Below the pieces are notes generated by a model. The model made no database searches. It was not told the origin of the DNA and was given only the letters and a program-made list of their open reading frames with translations. DNA of 64,000 bases. It comes from Nocardioides pini (GTDB lineage Bacteria; Actinomycetota; Actinomycetes; Propionibacteriales; Nocardioidaceae). Made by a program: the position numbers and the translations under genes. This document shows, in pieces, positions 32,583-40,096 of the stretch. The first letter of the stretch is position 1. Every line of letters begins with the position of its first letter. The stretch spans positions 1 through 64,000 of the forward strand of contig NZ_JAPPUX010000008.1 of the NCBI RefSeq assembly GCF_026712185.1, in the 5' to 3' direction.

Positions 32583-33703
32583 TCCGTGCGACCGCCAGGG
32601 GTCGGTTCGTGGACGTCCTCAAGCTCCTCGCGGTCGTCGTCGCGCCGCGACTCCTTGCCGCCAGCCCGCGCCCGCGCCTCGCGGGCAGCCTCCCGCTCGG
32701 CCTTGCGCGCGGCGCGCTCGGCGCGCTTCTCCTCCAGCGCCGCCCGCTTGGCCTCGCGCACCTGTTCCTTCTCCCTCGCGGCACGAGCAGCCGCCTCCTC
32801 CGAGGCGGTCCGCTCCAGCCGCGGCGTCTGCATCCGGGCGGGTCCGCCACGACCGCTCGCCATCCCGCGTGACGTCGTCCCGGCCCGCGCGGCCATGCCG
32901 CCGGCCATCCCGCCGATGGGTGGCGCGCCGGTGACCGGACGCCTCGCCCCGCCGTCGCGCCGACCGAGGAGCGCGCCGGCCGCGGCGGCGGACAGCGACG
33001 TCAGCCCGGCCGCGGACAGACCTGTCAGGTCGGGGACCTGGACCGCGGCGGCCGGCGCGGGCGGCGGCAGCGCGGACACACCGGGCACGCCGCTTTGGGC
33101 GGCACCCGGCACCGCGGTCGACGGCGGCGCGACCGTGCCGACCCCCGACTCCTCCCCGCTCGGCCCTCCGAACCCCGCGAAGCCGCCGCCGGTCAACGCC
33201 AGCAGCTCGGTGCGCACGGTGACCAGCTCGGCGCGGGCCGACCGGAGCCGGGCGCTCTCCTGGTCGAGCGCGACCGTGAGCCGGTGACGGATGTCGTCGG
33301 TCTCCGCCTGGCCGCGGGTCACCTTGCCGCGCTCGTCGTCCTCGGACGGTGTGAAGACCAGGTGCCGCGACTCCCCGACCAGCTCGTGCGGCACGGCGGC
33401 GACCGTCGTCCAGGCGCGGTCGAGCTCCTTCTGCGACGACGTCATCACGCCGGCGGACGCGCGAAGGCAGTCGGCGATCCGGTCGGCCAGGGTGGTGAAG
33501 CGGTCGAGATGGGCGAGCACCTGCCGGCGGTGCTGCTCGTAGCTCTCGGCGGACGCCGCGTCCCACCCCTCGGTGGCACGCCGCGCGGCGTCGACGAGCT
33601 CGTCCCCGCGACGCGACACCAGGGCGCTCACCTCGGTCCACCGCTGGGCGGCGGCCTCGAGCGGCCGGACGTCGGCGCGCAGCTCCCACGGGTTGGCCGG
33701 CAC
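32567..33703 (-). CDS. WXG100-like protein with proline-rich linker and charged C-terminal coiled coil
   Basis: A 378-residue protein. Residues 1-175 are helical with a WXG-like turn (ATEGWDAASAESYEQHRRQV near 43-62), resembling the helical hairpin of ESX/type VII substrates. Residues 175-285 are a low-complexity Pro/Ala/Gly linker. Residues 290-378 are a highly charged Ala/Arg/Glu coiled coil (ARAAREKEQVREAKRAALEE). No catalytic domain is recognised. It lies 2 nt downstream of an EspC-like gene. It could be a secreted structural or adaptor protein. No ESX ATPase or membrane core is encoded in the window, so secretion is inferred. Confidence 0.55.
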   Translation of the reverse strand: MPANPWELRADVRPLEAAAQRWTEVSALVSRRGDELVDAARRATEGWDAASAESYEQHRRQVLAHLDRFTTLADRIADCLRASAGVMTSSQKELDRAWTTVAAVPHELVGESRHLVFTPSEDDERGKVTRGQAETDDIRHRLTVALDQESARLRSARAELVTVRTELLALTGGGFAGFGGPSGEESGVGTVAPPSTAVPGAAQSGVPGVSALPPPAPAAAVQVPDLTGLSAAGLTSLSAAAAGALLGRRDGGARRPVTGAPPIGGMAGGMAARAGTTSRGMASGRGGPARMQTPRLERTASEEAAARAAREKEQVREAKRAALEEKRAERAARKAEREAAREARARAGGKESRRDDDREELEDVHEPTPGGRTEEPRR

Positions 33704-33705
33704 GG

Positions 33706-34086
33706 TCAGCGGCCCCCGGGCCCGGGCATCGTGCCGATCGGCCCCTCGCCCAGCAGGTGGGTGGCCCGCTCGAGCTCGGACGCCACCGCGTCGTCGGCGC
33801 GCAGGGCGTCGCGGGCGGCGTCGACGAGCCCGGCGACACCCAGCTCGAGGGCGCCGGCGAGCGTGGCCAGGACCTCGTCGGCGTCGGCCAGCGCATCGGC
33901 GTACGACGCCGCGAGGTTGGCGGTGCCGGCGGCGTCGCCGAGCGCCGCGCAGGCCCCGGCCAGCTCGTCGACCGCCTCGGCCCAGTCGTGCCGCATCGCG
34001 TCGATGACGCGCTCGGACGTGCCCGCCAGCTCCACCAGCCGGGCCGGCTCGACCTGCATCAGGGATCGCTTGCCGCGTGCGCTCAC
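33706..34086 (-). CDS. EspC-like small helical protein (type VII secretion substrate candidate)
   Basis: A 126-residue, alanine-rich helical protein. The conserved start MQVEPARLVELAGTSERVID is typical of EspC/ESX-1 secretion-associated proteins. ALGDAAGTANLAASYADALA near residue 56 forms the second helix. GTG 34086 is used here; a near-consensus TATCCC lies 6 nt upstream. ATG 34059, exactly at MQVEP, would give 117 residues and is equally plausible. It is probably co-transcribed with the WXG-like gene downstream and divergent from the 34234 gene. Assignment is from general fold and motif only. Confidence 0.5.
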   Translation of the reverse strand: MSARGKRSLMQVEPARLVELAGTSERVIDAMRHDWAEAVDELAGACAALGDAAGTANLAASYADALADADEVLATLAGALELGVAGLVDAARDALRADDAVASELERATHLLGEGPIGTMPGPGGR

Positions 34087-34233
34087 CTCAGCGGGATACC
34101 CGCCCCCGTGCCCGCCAAACACGGCAGCGGCCGGCCTGTGGACAGAGGATCGGGAGGACCGGTTTCACCGATGCCCGGACGGGGAAGGTCGATCCTCGAG
34201 CACCCAGCCCTCTCGGACCCCTCAGGAGCCGCG

Positions 34234-35313
34234 ATGAACGCCGTGATGACCGTCGACCTCTCCGAGCTCGACGCCTGGTCCGCCCAGGTCCAGCGCGCGA
34301 GCGACGACCTGGCCGGCATCGCCCGCAACGGCGGCCACGCGCTCGTCCAGACCGACTTCGGTCCCATCCTCGAGACCATGATGGGCGCCTACAACGCCCT
34401 GCTGCCCTCGGTGCACCAGTCGCTCGAGGACAACGGCACCGGGATGCGCGACCACGCCGAGGCCCTGCGGGCCACCGCCCGCGACTTCACGCTGACCGAG
34501 GACGGCGTCGTACGCCGCCACCACGCCGCCGGCGTCGACGGCCGCGACGGGTCGAGTGGCTTCTGGGACGTCGCCGACACCACCATCCGGCGCGCGGGCC
34601 CCACCGAGGGCAGCCTCCCGCGGATCAGCTTCGGCTTCCCGTACGACACCGTGTGCGACCTGGTGCGGATGCTCACCGGCTTCGACATCCGCGCCGAGCT
34701 CGCCGACAGGATCGGCGGCGACGTCGTGGGCGCGTCCACCCAGGGGTCGTCGTTCGGTGCCCTCGGCCAGTCGCTGCACGGGGTCGCGGCCAACCTCGAG
34801 AGCGGCAGCCGGACCATCACCCAGAGCTGGCAGGGCGGTGCCTCCGACGCGGCCATCAGGCAGATCGGCTCCTGGGTCGGCTCGCTCGACGCCCAGGCCG
34901 GTCAGCTCGTCCGGATGGGCCAGACCGTCGTGCAGGTCTGCCGCGACGCGTGGCAGACCGCTCAGGCGGTCGTGCAGTGCGTGAAGGCCGCGGTGCAGAC
35001 CGTCTCGGCGGCGCTCGCGACGATGAGCATCCCCGGCGTCGGCTGGGCCCGCGTCGTGCAGGCCGTCCTCCAGGCCTTCCAGACGGTGATGAAGGCCTAC
35101 AAGGCGCTGATGACGCTCATCAACATCCTCCAGCAGGTGAAGTCGCTCATCGGGACCGTCCAGGGCTTCTTCGACGGTGACCGGGCACCGGTCTCCACGC
35201 CCGGCGTCGCCGTCTCGACCGGTACGCCGGGCAGCGTGACGCGGGACCCGGGCACGATCGCCACCCCGACGGTCGGCCGGCGCCCGACGCCGGTCGCGCC
35301 CGCTCCGGCGTAG
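34234..35313 (+). CDS. WXG100/LXG-like protein, putative type VII substrate
   Basis: A 359-residue protein. The first 100 residues are a helical region (VDLSELDAWSAQVQRASDDL near 6-25). A second helical unit has the WXG-type turn TQSWQGGASDAAIRQIGSW near 194-212. Residues ~240-310 are hydrophobic with Ala/Val/Gln repeats, and the tail is Pro/Thr-rich. No toxin domain is recognised. ATG 34234 follows AGGAG by 6 nt; the longer open frame runs antisense to the divergent gene. With its neighbours it makes a compact island of secretion-like proteins. Confidence 0.55.
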   Translation: MNAVMTVDLSELDAWSAQVQRASDDLAGIARNGGHALVQTDFGPILETMMGAYNALLPSVHQSLEDNGTGMRDHAEALRATARDFTLTEDGVVRRHHAAGVDGRDGSSGFWDVADTTIRRAGPTEGSLPRISFGFPYDTVCDLVRMLTGFDIRAELADRIGGDVVGASTQGSSFGALGQSLHGVAANLESGSRTITQSWQGGASDAAIRQIGSWVGSLDAQAGQLVRMGQTVVQVCRDAWQTAQAVVQCVKAAVQTVSAALATMSIPGVGWARVVQAVLQAFQTVMKAYKALMTLINILQQVKSLIGTVQGFFDGDRAPVSTPGVAVSTGTPGSVTRDPGTIATPTVGRRPTPVAPAPA

Positions 35314-35322
35314 CCTCCGATC

Positions 35323-35403
35323 ATGGACGAACCACCCCACGCCGTTCTCCTCGTCCCCCGCTGCGCTCCTCCCTCCGACAACGCCGCGGGGACCCCGGAA
35401 TGA
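35323..35403 (+). CDS. Small ORF (26 aa) coupled to the following gene
   Basis: ATG 35323 opens a frame reading MDEPPHAVLLVPRCAPPSDN and ending AAGTPE. Its TGA (35401-35403) overlaps the next ATG at 35400 by 4 nt. It lacks a strong ribosome site and no family is known. It may be a leader peptide that couples translation of the 35400 gene, or a chance frame. Confidence 0.3.
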   Translation: MDEPPHAVLLVPRCAPPSDNAAGTPE

Positions 35404-35792
35404 GCGATCCCCGCAGCCAGAGCGAGATCCTGGCCGCGATCACCACCGCACGCGAGGACCTGACCTCGAGCCTGACCGACCTCCGGGCGAGCGTCGAGGA
35501 GCTCACCGCGCGCCCCCTGCTCACCGACGATGAGAGGCAGGCGCTCGAGGAGCAGGCCGCGTCGGGCGAGCTCGGCGACGACATGCGGACGCTCGTGGCC
35601 AGGATCCGCGGCGGCGAGGACACCTGGGAGCAGGTCTTCTCCGGCGAGTCGCCCAACGGCGTGCTGCTGAAGGGCCACCTCACCCGCCTGGTCGACGAGC
35701 ACCAGGAGGACATCGCCCTCGCCTTCGAGGAGCTCGTCGAGGAGGAAGAGGCCCGGGGCAACTTCGTCCTCGACGACGTGCCCGGCGAGTGA
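35400..35792 (+). CDS. Hypothetical acidic helical protein in the WXG island
   Basis: The protein has 130 residues, very acidic toward the end (FEELVEEEEARGNFVLDDVP). The first 35 residues form an amphipathic helix (ILAAITTAREDLTSSLTDLR). No signal or membrane segment is seen. Unrecognised family. It follows the WXG-like gene by 87 nt and overlaps a 26-codon ORF (ATGA). Acidic helical proteins next to type VII substrates often act as chaperones or immunity factors, but nothing in this sequence proves it. Confidence 0.6.
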   Translation: MSDPRSQSEILAAITTAREDLTSSLTDLRASVEELTARPLLTDDERQALEEQAASGELGDDMRTLVARIRGGEDTWEQVFSGESPNGVLLKGHLTRLVDEHQEDIALAFEELVEEEEARGNFVLDDVPGE

Positions 35793-35798
35793 CGCCAC

Positions 35799-35826
35799 GA
35801 ACTACAGGTCTGTAGTTCGGCCGAAC
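35799..35826. promoter_or_regulatory. Two overlapping palindromes between the WXG island and the DUF1906 gene
   Basis: GAACTACA-GGTC-TGTAGTTC (35799-35818) and GTTCGGCCGAAC (35815-35826) are both perfect palindromes sharing four bases. They lie 7 nt after one stop and ~75 nt before the next start. They could be a terminator or an operator. The first is notably AT-rich for this genome. Confidence 0.45.
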
Positions 35827-35902
35827 GTCTGTTACGCGTGTGACTCCTGTGGTTCGCTGGGTCCGCCTCGCCCTTCCCCGCTGTCTACGCCGGAGTTTCC
35901 CC

Positions 35903-37285
35903 ATGCGCCGCGCCCGCCAGACCCGACCTCGAACCCTCGTCCGGACCGTGACGGCAGCCCTCGCGCTGGTGCTCGCCGCCCCGCTCGTCGGGTCGGCGAC
36001 CGCGACCGCCGACGAGCCCGCGACCCAGGCCCGCACGCTCGCCTCGCAGCGCCAGGTCGCCCTCGCGACCCCGGGCGACTTCACCGGCTACGGCTTCGAC
36101 CAGTGCGTCGCGCCGACCCAGTCGGCGATGGACGCGTGGTGGAAGAAGTCGCCGTTCACGGCCGTCGGCATCTACATCTCCGGCGACTCGCGCGCCTGCC
36201 GCACCCAGCCCAACCTCAGCTCCACCTGGGTCGCCACCCAGGTCGCCCGCGGGTGGCGCCTGCTGCCCATCGCGCTCGGCCCCCAGGCCTCCTGCCAGCC
36301 GCGCTTCCCGCGCTACAAGGACGACTTCAAGATCTCCCCCAGCCCGATCAACGGCTACGCCACCGCGGCCGCCCAGGGAGCGGCCGAGGCCGACAAGAAC
36401 GCCGCCGACGCGATGGCGTACGGCATCGGCGCGGGCAGCACGATCTGGTACGACCTCGAGGGCTTCAACCTCGGCGACACCCACTGCCGCGAGTCCGCCC
36501 TGGTCTTCACCTCGGCGTGGGTCACCCGGATCAAGGCCCTCGGCTACACCGCCGGCTTCTACTCCAGCGCGAGCTCGGGCATCAAGATGCTCGACGACGC
36601 CCGCACCCAGCGCCCGGGCCAGTTCGCCCTGCCCGACCGCATCTGGATCGCGCGCTGGGACGGCAAGGCCGACACCTCCACCACCTACATCCCGGAGGAC
36701 GGCTGGCGGCCCGGCGGGCGGATGAAGCAGTACCTCGGCGGCCACAACGAGACGTGGGGCGGCGTCACGATCAACATCGACAGCAACTACCTCGACCTCG
36801 GCGCCGGCTCCCAGCCCCGTCCGGAGGGCCGCTGCCCCGGCACCCGGCTCGGCTACTGGAAGTACCCCGCCCTCTCCCCGTCCTCCGCGAGGTCGACGCG
36901 GGTCAAGGTGCTGCAGTGCCTGCTCACCGAGCAGGGCACGTACTCGGGACCGGTCAACGGCTCGTACGACGCGGCCACCATCGCCGGTGCCCGCGCCTGG
37001 CAGGCCGCCCGCAAGTTCACCCCGAGCGACACCTTCGCGAAGCGGCACTGGACCGCGCTGCTCGCCGCGGGTGCCCGTACGACGGTCAAGCGCGGGTCGG
37101 TCGACGAGTCGGTGCACCGGCTCCAGCGGGCGCTCAACGCCGCCGGCGCGGGGCGCTTCAAGGCGACGGGCGTCTTCGACGCCAAGACCGAAGCGGCCGT
37201 GCGGACCTACCAGTCACGCCTGAGGATCGGGGTCTCCGGCGTCGCGACGCGCCAGACCTGGAACAAGCTGCAGCAGGGGCGCTGA
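35903..37285 (+). CDS. Secreted DUF1906 (Rv2525c-like) glycoside-hydrolase-like protein with two peptidoglycan-binding domains
   Basis: A 460-residue protein with an Arg-rich signal peptide (residues 1-~37, LVRTVTAALALVLAAPLVGS, then ATA-TADEP cleavage region). Residues ~58-285 are a DUF1906 TIM-barrel-like domain (GFDQCVAPTQSAMDAWW near 64, TIWYDLEGFN near 179, the late IDSNYLDLG). It is followed by two PG_binding_1 repeats near 315-375 and 385-458. The domain is related to GH25-like hydrolases, and Rv2525c has been linked to cell-wall homeostasis. It probably acts on or binds the wall. ATG 35903 has GGAG 8 nt upstream and starts the signal peptide; the upstream extension to 35840 lacks support. 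Confidence 0.85.
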   Translation: MRRARQTRPRTLVRTVTAALALVLAAPLVGSATATADEPATQARTLASQRQVALATPGDFTGYGFDQCVAPTQSAMDAWWKKSPFTAVGIYISGDSRACRTQPNLSSTWVATQVARGWRLLPIALGPQASCQPRFPRYKDDFKISPSPINGYATAAAQGAAEADKNAADAMAYGIGAGSTIWYDLEGFNLGDTHCRESALVFTSAWVTRIKALGYTAGFYSSASSGIKMLDDARTQRPGQFALPDRIWIARWDGKADTSTTYIPEDGWRPGGRMKQYLGGHNETWGGVTINIDSNYLDLGAGSQPRPEGRCPGTRLGYWKYPALSPSSARSTRVKVLQCLLTEQGTYSGPVNGSYDAATIAGARAWQAARKFTPSDTFAKRHWTALLAAGARTTVKRGSVDESVHRLQRALNAAGAGRFKATGVFDAKTEAAVRTYQSRLRIGVSGVATRQTWNKLQQGR

Positions 37286-37319
37286 CCTGGATCGCTCCGT
37301 CGGTCTCCCCGCTCAGGCG

Positions 37320-37389
37320 GGGAAGCCGACACCTGTCGGGGTATACAACCCCCTCGAAGTGGCGGTCTCACCGCTCAGGCGGGGAAACC
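37320..37389 (-). repeat. Conserved intergenic element behind purS-purQ-DUF3817, copy A
   Basis: This stretch aligns without large gaps to 50783-50853. Shared words are GGGAAG, CCGACAC, a TACAACCCC stretch, GTGGCGG, and a closing CCGCTC(AG/GA)GCGGGGA palindrome box. In copy A the palindrome box is also present at 37306-37326, giving a direct repeat 63 nt apart. It lies 37 nt beyond the stop of the last gene of the minus-strand purine operon. Confidence 0.6.
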
Positions 37390-37425
37390 GCGCGCAAGGT
37401 AGAGCGCGAAAACCGCGCCTGAGGA

Positions 37426-37881
37426 TCAGGCGGGAGGGCCGACGACGAGCGCGACGCCCGTCAGGCCGGCGACGGCGACCAGGCCGACGAGGGCACCCTG
37501 GGCCGGACGGCGGACCAGCCAGGCGGTGAGCCGCTCGAGGAGGCCGTGCGGCGCGTCGGCACGCAGGCGCCAGGCGCCGCCCAGCAGCCCCACGCGCTCG
37601 GCGTACCGCTCGAAGGGGACGGTCGCGAACGGCGGCACCGCCGCACCGAGGCCCAGCGCCAGCCGGCTGACGGGCCACTTCTGGTCGACGAAGAGAAGAG
37701 CCGTCACCAGGCAGTAGGCGATGAAGACGACGCCGTGGACCATGCCGAACACCTGCACGCCGAGCTCGGTGGTCTCGGTGACGTACTTGAGGAACATGCC
37801 GGTCAGCAGCAGCGCCCAGGTGACGGCCTCGGCGCGGGCGACGAGGCGGTAGAGGCGGGTGGGGCTCATGCGGGTGCTCAT
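37426..37881 (-). CDS. DUF3817 family membrane protein
   Basis: A 151-residue protein with four membrane helices (residues ~15-32, 42-62, 72-88 and 125-148). The start is MSTRMSPTRLYRLVARAEAV, and GMVHGVVFIAYCL near 46-58 is the family signature. Function is unknown; the family is common in actinobacteria, often near purine or division genes. ATG 37881 overlaps the purQ stop by 4 nt, so it is the third gene of the purSQ operon. ATG 37869 is an alternative start. Confidence 0.85.
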   Translation of the reverse strand: MSTRMSPTRLYRLVARAEAVTWALLLTGMFLKYVTETTELGVQVFGMVHGVVFIAYCLVTALLFVDQKWPVSRLALGLGAAVPPFATVPFERYAERVGLLGGAWRLRADAPHGLLERLTAWLVRRPAQGALVGLVAVAGLTGVALVVGPPA

Positions 37882-38546
37882 GCGAAGGCCTTCTCGGCGA
37901 GGGAGGTGAAGAAGCCGAGCCCGTCGGTGCCGGGACCGGTGAGGTCCTCGACCGCGTGCTCGGGGTGCGGCATCAGGCCGACCACGTTGCCGCGCTCGTT
38001 GGAGATGCCGGCGATGTCGCGCAGCGAGCCGTTGGGGTTGTCGCCGAGGTAGCGGGCGACCACCCGGCCCTCGCCCTCGAGCATGTCGAGCGTGGCCTCG
38101 TCGGCGACGAAGCCGCCCTCGCCGTTCTTGAGCACGATCGTGACCTCGGCACCCTCGGCGTAGGCCGAGGTCCACGGGGTGTCGACGCGCTCGATGCGCA
38201 GCCGCTGGTCGCGGCAGACGAACTTGCGGTGGTCGTTGCGGATCAGGGCGCCGGGCAGCAGGTGCGACTCGCAGAGGATCTGGAAGCCGTTGCAGATGCC
38301 GAGCACCGGCAGGCCCTTGCCGGCCGCCTCGACGACCGACGTCATCACCGGCGCGAAGCGCGAGATCGCCCCGCAGCGGAGGTAGTCGCCGTAGGAGAAG
38401 CCGCCGGGCAGCACGACCGCGTCGACGCCCTTGAGGTCGTCGTCGCCGTGCCACAGCGCGACCGCCTCGTTGCCACCGATGGTGACGGCACGGCGCGCGT
38501 CGACGTCGTCGAGCGAGCCGGGGAAGGTGACGACACCGACCTTCAT
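37878..38546 (-). CDS. purQ: Phosphoribosylformylglycinamidine synthase subunit PurQ
   Basis: A 222-residue class I glutamine amidotransferase that supplies ammonia to PurL. The catalytic Cys is in VLGICNGFQIL near residues 84-94 and the His/Glu pair is in MPHPEHAVE near 196-204. VVLPGGFSYGDYLR near 46 is typical. The ATG overlaps the purS stop by 4 nt. Encoded ~8 kb from purL, so the complex is assembled from two transcripts. Confidence 0.96.
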   Translation of the reverse strand: MKVGVVTFPGSLDDVDARRAVTIGGNEAVALWHGDDDLKGVDAVVLPGGFSYGDYLRCGAISRFAPVMTSVVEAAGKGLPVLGICNGFQILCESHLLPGALIRNDHRKFVCRDQRLRIERVDTPWTSAYAEGAEVTIVLKNGEGGFVADEATLDMLEGEGRVVARYLGDNPNGSLRDIAGISNERGNVVGLMPHPEHAVEDLTGPGTDGLGFFTSLAEKAFA

Positions 38547-38827
38547 GCGCGGCCGGCCTCGTGCGCGACCTCGGCCACGGAGTGCTCCTCGACGTGGACC
38601 TCGAAGTCCTCGATCACCGGGTTGGACAGCAGCGTGCGGGCGACGTCCTCGACCTCGGCGAGCACCGCGTCGGTGATCTCGCCGTCGACCTGGAGCTCGA
38701 ACCGCTTGCCCTGCCGGACGTCGGTGACGAGGTCGAACCCGAGCCGGGGCAGCGCACCGAGCACCGCCTTGCCCTGGGGGTCGAGGATCTCGGGCTTGGG
38801 CATGACGTCGACGACGACTCGGGCCAC
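38543..38827 (-). CDS. purS: Phosphoribosylformylglycinamidine synthase subunit PurS
   Basis: A 94-residue small subunit that bridges PurL and PurQ. ARVVVDVMPKPEILDPQG opens the fold, and GFDLVTDVRQGKRFELQVDG near residues 30-49 is the family core. It runs about 10 residues longer than usual at the C-terminus (EEHSVAEVAHEAGRA). GTG 38827 lies behind AGGAG. The open frame further upstream, antisense to the DUF72 gene, is not used. First gene of purS-purQ-DUF3817. Confidence 0.93.
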   Translation of the reverse strand: MARVVVDVMPKPEILDPQGKAVLGALPRLGFDLVTDVRQGKRFELQVDGEITDAVLAEVEDVARTLLSNPVIEDFEVHVEEHSVAEVAHEAGRA

Positions 38828-38867
38828 GGGGATGCTCCTGGGTGACAGGGTGGGACGGGCGGTGCCG

Positions 38868-38873
38868 ATTCTA
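38868..38873 (-). promoter_or_regulatory. Putative -10 box of the purSQ operon
   Basis: TAGAAT on the minus strand would place the transcript start near 38861, leaving a ~34-nt leader with AGGAG before purS. No clear -35 was seen. Confidence 0.4.
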
Positions 38874-38965
38874 GTGAGCCGCCGGGCGAGCGCTCCCGGT
38901 GGGCATGACGGTGGACGGAGCGGGTACGCGAGGGGTGGCCGCACGGCACGCGACAGGAGCACCAG

Positions 38966-39796
38966 ATGGCACGGATCGGCATCTCCGGCTGGCGGTACGC
39001 CGGCTGGCGTGGCCACTTCTACCCGCCCGGGCTGCCGCAGCGCCTCGAGCTGTCCTACGTCGGCGAGCGGCTGAGCAGCGTCGAGGTCAACGGCTCCTTC
39101 TACTCCCTGCAGCGGCCCTCGAGCTGGCGCGCGTGGGCCTCCCAGGTGCCCGAGGACTTCCTGTTCGCGGTGAAGGGCCCGCGCTTCGTCACGCACATGA
39201 AGAAGCTCAACGACGTCGAGGCACCGCTCGCCACCTTCCTCGCCTCGGGCGTGCTGTCGCTGGGTGAGCGGCTCGGCCCGGTCCTGTGGCAGCTCCCGCC
39301 CAACCTGGGCTTCCACCCCGACCGCCTCGCCGCGTTCTTCGACCTCCTGCCGCGCACGACCGCCGCCGCGTCGTCGTACGCCGCCGCCCACCACGACCCC
39401 GACAAGCTCAAGGAGCCCGCCGACACCTCCACCCCGGCGGACCGCCCGCTGCGCCACGTGCTCGAGGTGCGGCACACCTCCTTCCGCACGGCCGAGTTCT
39501 GCGAGCTGCTGCGCGCGCACGACATCGGGATGGTGGTGGCCGACTCCGCCGGCACGTGGCCGATGTTCGACGAGGTGACCAGCGGTGTCGCCTACGTCCG
39601 GCTGCACGGCGACACCGAGCTCTACGCCAGCGGCTACTCCGACGCCGCCCTCGACCGCTGGGCCGAGAAGGTGCGCGCCTGGGAGGCCGACGGCCTCAAC
39701 GTCTTCGTCTACTTCGACAACGACGCCAAGGTGCACGCACCCTTCGACGCCCTCGCGCTCCAGGAGCGGCTGGGGATCAGCCGGGCGTCCCCGTGA
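38966..39796 (+). CDS. DUF72 domain-containing protein
   Basis: A 276-residue TIM-barrel-like DUF72 protein (YecE family). It starts with RIGISGWRYAGWRGHFYP near residues 3-20, and YVGERLSSVEVNGSFYSLQR near 31 is the family core. AVKGPRFVTHMKKL near 70, VLEVRHTSF near 163 and a late VYVYFDND-type strand complete the fold. The catalytic activity of this family is unsettled. ATG 38966 has AGGAG 7 nt upstream. It is monocistronic and convergent with the small membrane protein at 39911. Confidence 0.9.
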   Translation: MARIGISGWRYAGWRGHFYPPGLPQRLELSYVGERLSSVEVNGSFYSLQRPSSWRAWASQVPEDFLFAVKGPRFVTHMKKLNDVEAPLATFLASGVLSLGERLGPVLWQLPPNLGFHPDRLAAFFDLLPRTTAAASSYAAAHHDPDKLKEPADTSTPADRPLRHVLEVRHTSFRTAEFCELLRAHDIGMVVADSAGTWPMFDEVTSGVAYVRLHGDTELYASGYSDAALDRWAEKVRAWEADGLNVFVYFDNDAKVHAPFDALALQERLGISRASP

Positions 39797-39810
39797 CCTG
39801 TTGGGCACGA

Positions 39811-39895
39811 GCACCCATGCAGGCAGTTCACGCTGGAGAGCACCGACGCTGAGGGTGAGGACGACGACGACAGACGCGAACTGCCTTCACCGTGC
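39811..39895. repeat. Dispersed inverted-repeat element, copy 2
   Basis: The left arm has GCACCCATGCAGGCAGTTC (39811-39829) and the right arm GAACTGCCTTCACCGTGC (39878-39895). The inner nine bases are perfect, the next few diverge, and the outer GCAC/GTGC pair again. Size and arms match copy 1 at 22228-22310. It lies between convergent genes. Confidence 0.7.
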
Positions 39896-39910
39896 ACGAC
39901 AGGCAGTACG

Positions 39911-40096
39911 TCACTCGCGCCGGCGGGCGGCGACGATCACCAGGCCGACCCCCAGGCCGGCGACGAGGGGTCCGGGGATCGCCCAGATGCTCTGGTCGGT
40001 CATCGGGCTGCCCTCGAGGTAGCCGAGACCCTGCAGGGTCCAGACCGCGCCGGTGAGCACCATCAGCACGCCGAGCGCGATGCCGAGCGCACGCAT
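39911..40096 (-). CDS. Small membrane protein (61 aa)
   Basis: The protein has two hydrophobic helices: LGIALGVLMVLTGAVWTLQG (residues ~4-23) and IPGPLVAGLGVGLVIVAA (~40-57), ending in RRRE. Its ATG overlaps the acyl-CoA ligase stop by one base (TGATG), so it is translated from the same mRNA. Similar small proteins of unknown role are common in actinobacteria. The copy 2 repeat element follows its stop. Confidence 0.75.
   Translation of the reverse strand: MRALGIALGVLMVLTGAVWTLQGLGYLEGSPMTDQSIWAIPGPLVAGLGVGLVIVAARRRE

Noticed and set aside
27013..32934. A 1973-codon open frame on the plus strand
   Set aside because: It runs antisense through purL and the TetR gene and out of frame through the ABC permease and MFS genes. 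Its product is low-complexity Arg/Gly/Asp/Val, typical of shadow frames in GC-rich DNA.
34087..34233. Search for an ESX/type VII secretion gene in the divergent gap
   Set aside because: Only promoter-like sequence between the two WXG/EspC units was seen. No ORF with ATPase or membrane features exists between 32.5 and 35.8 kb.
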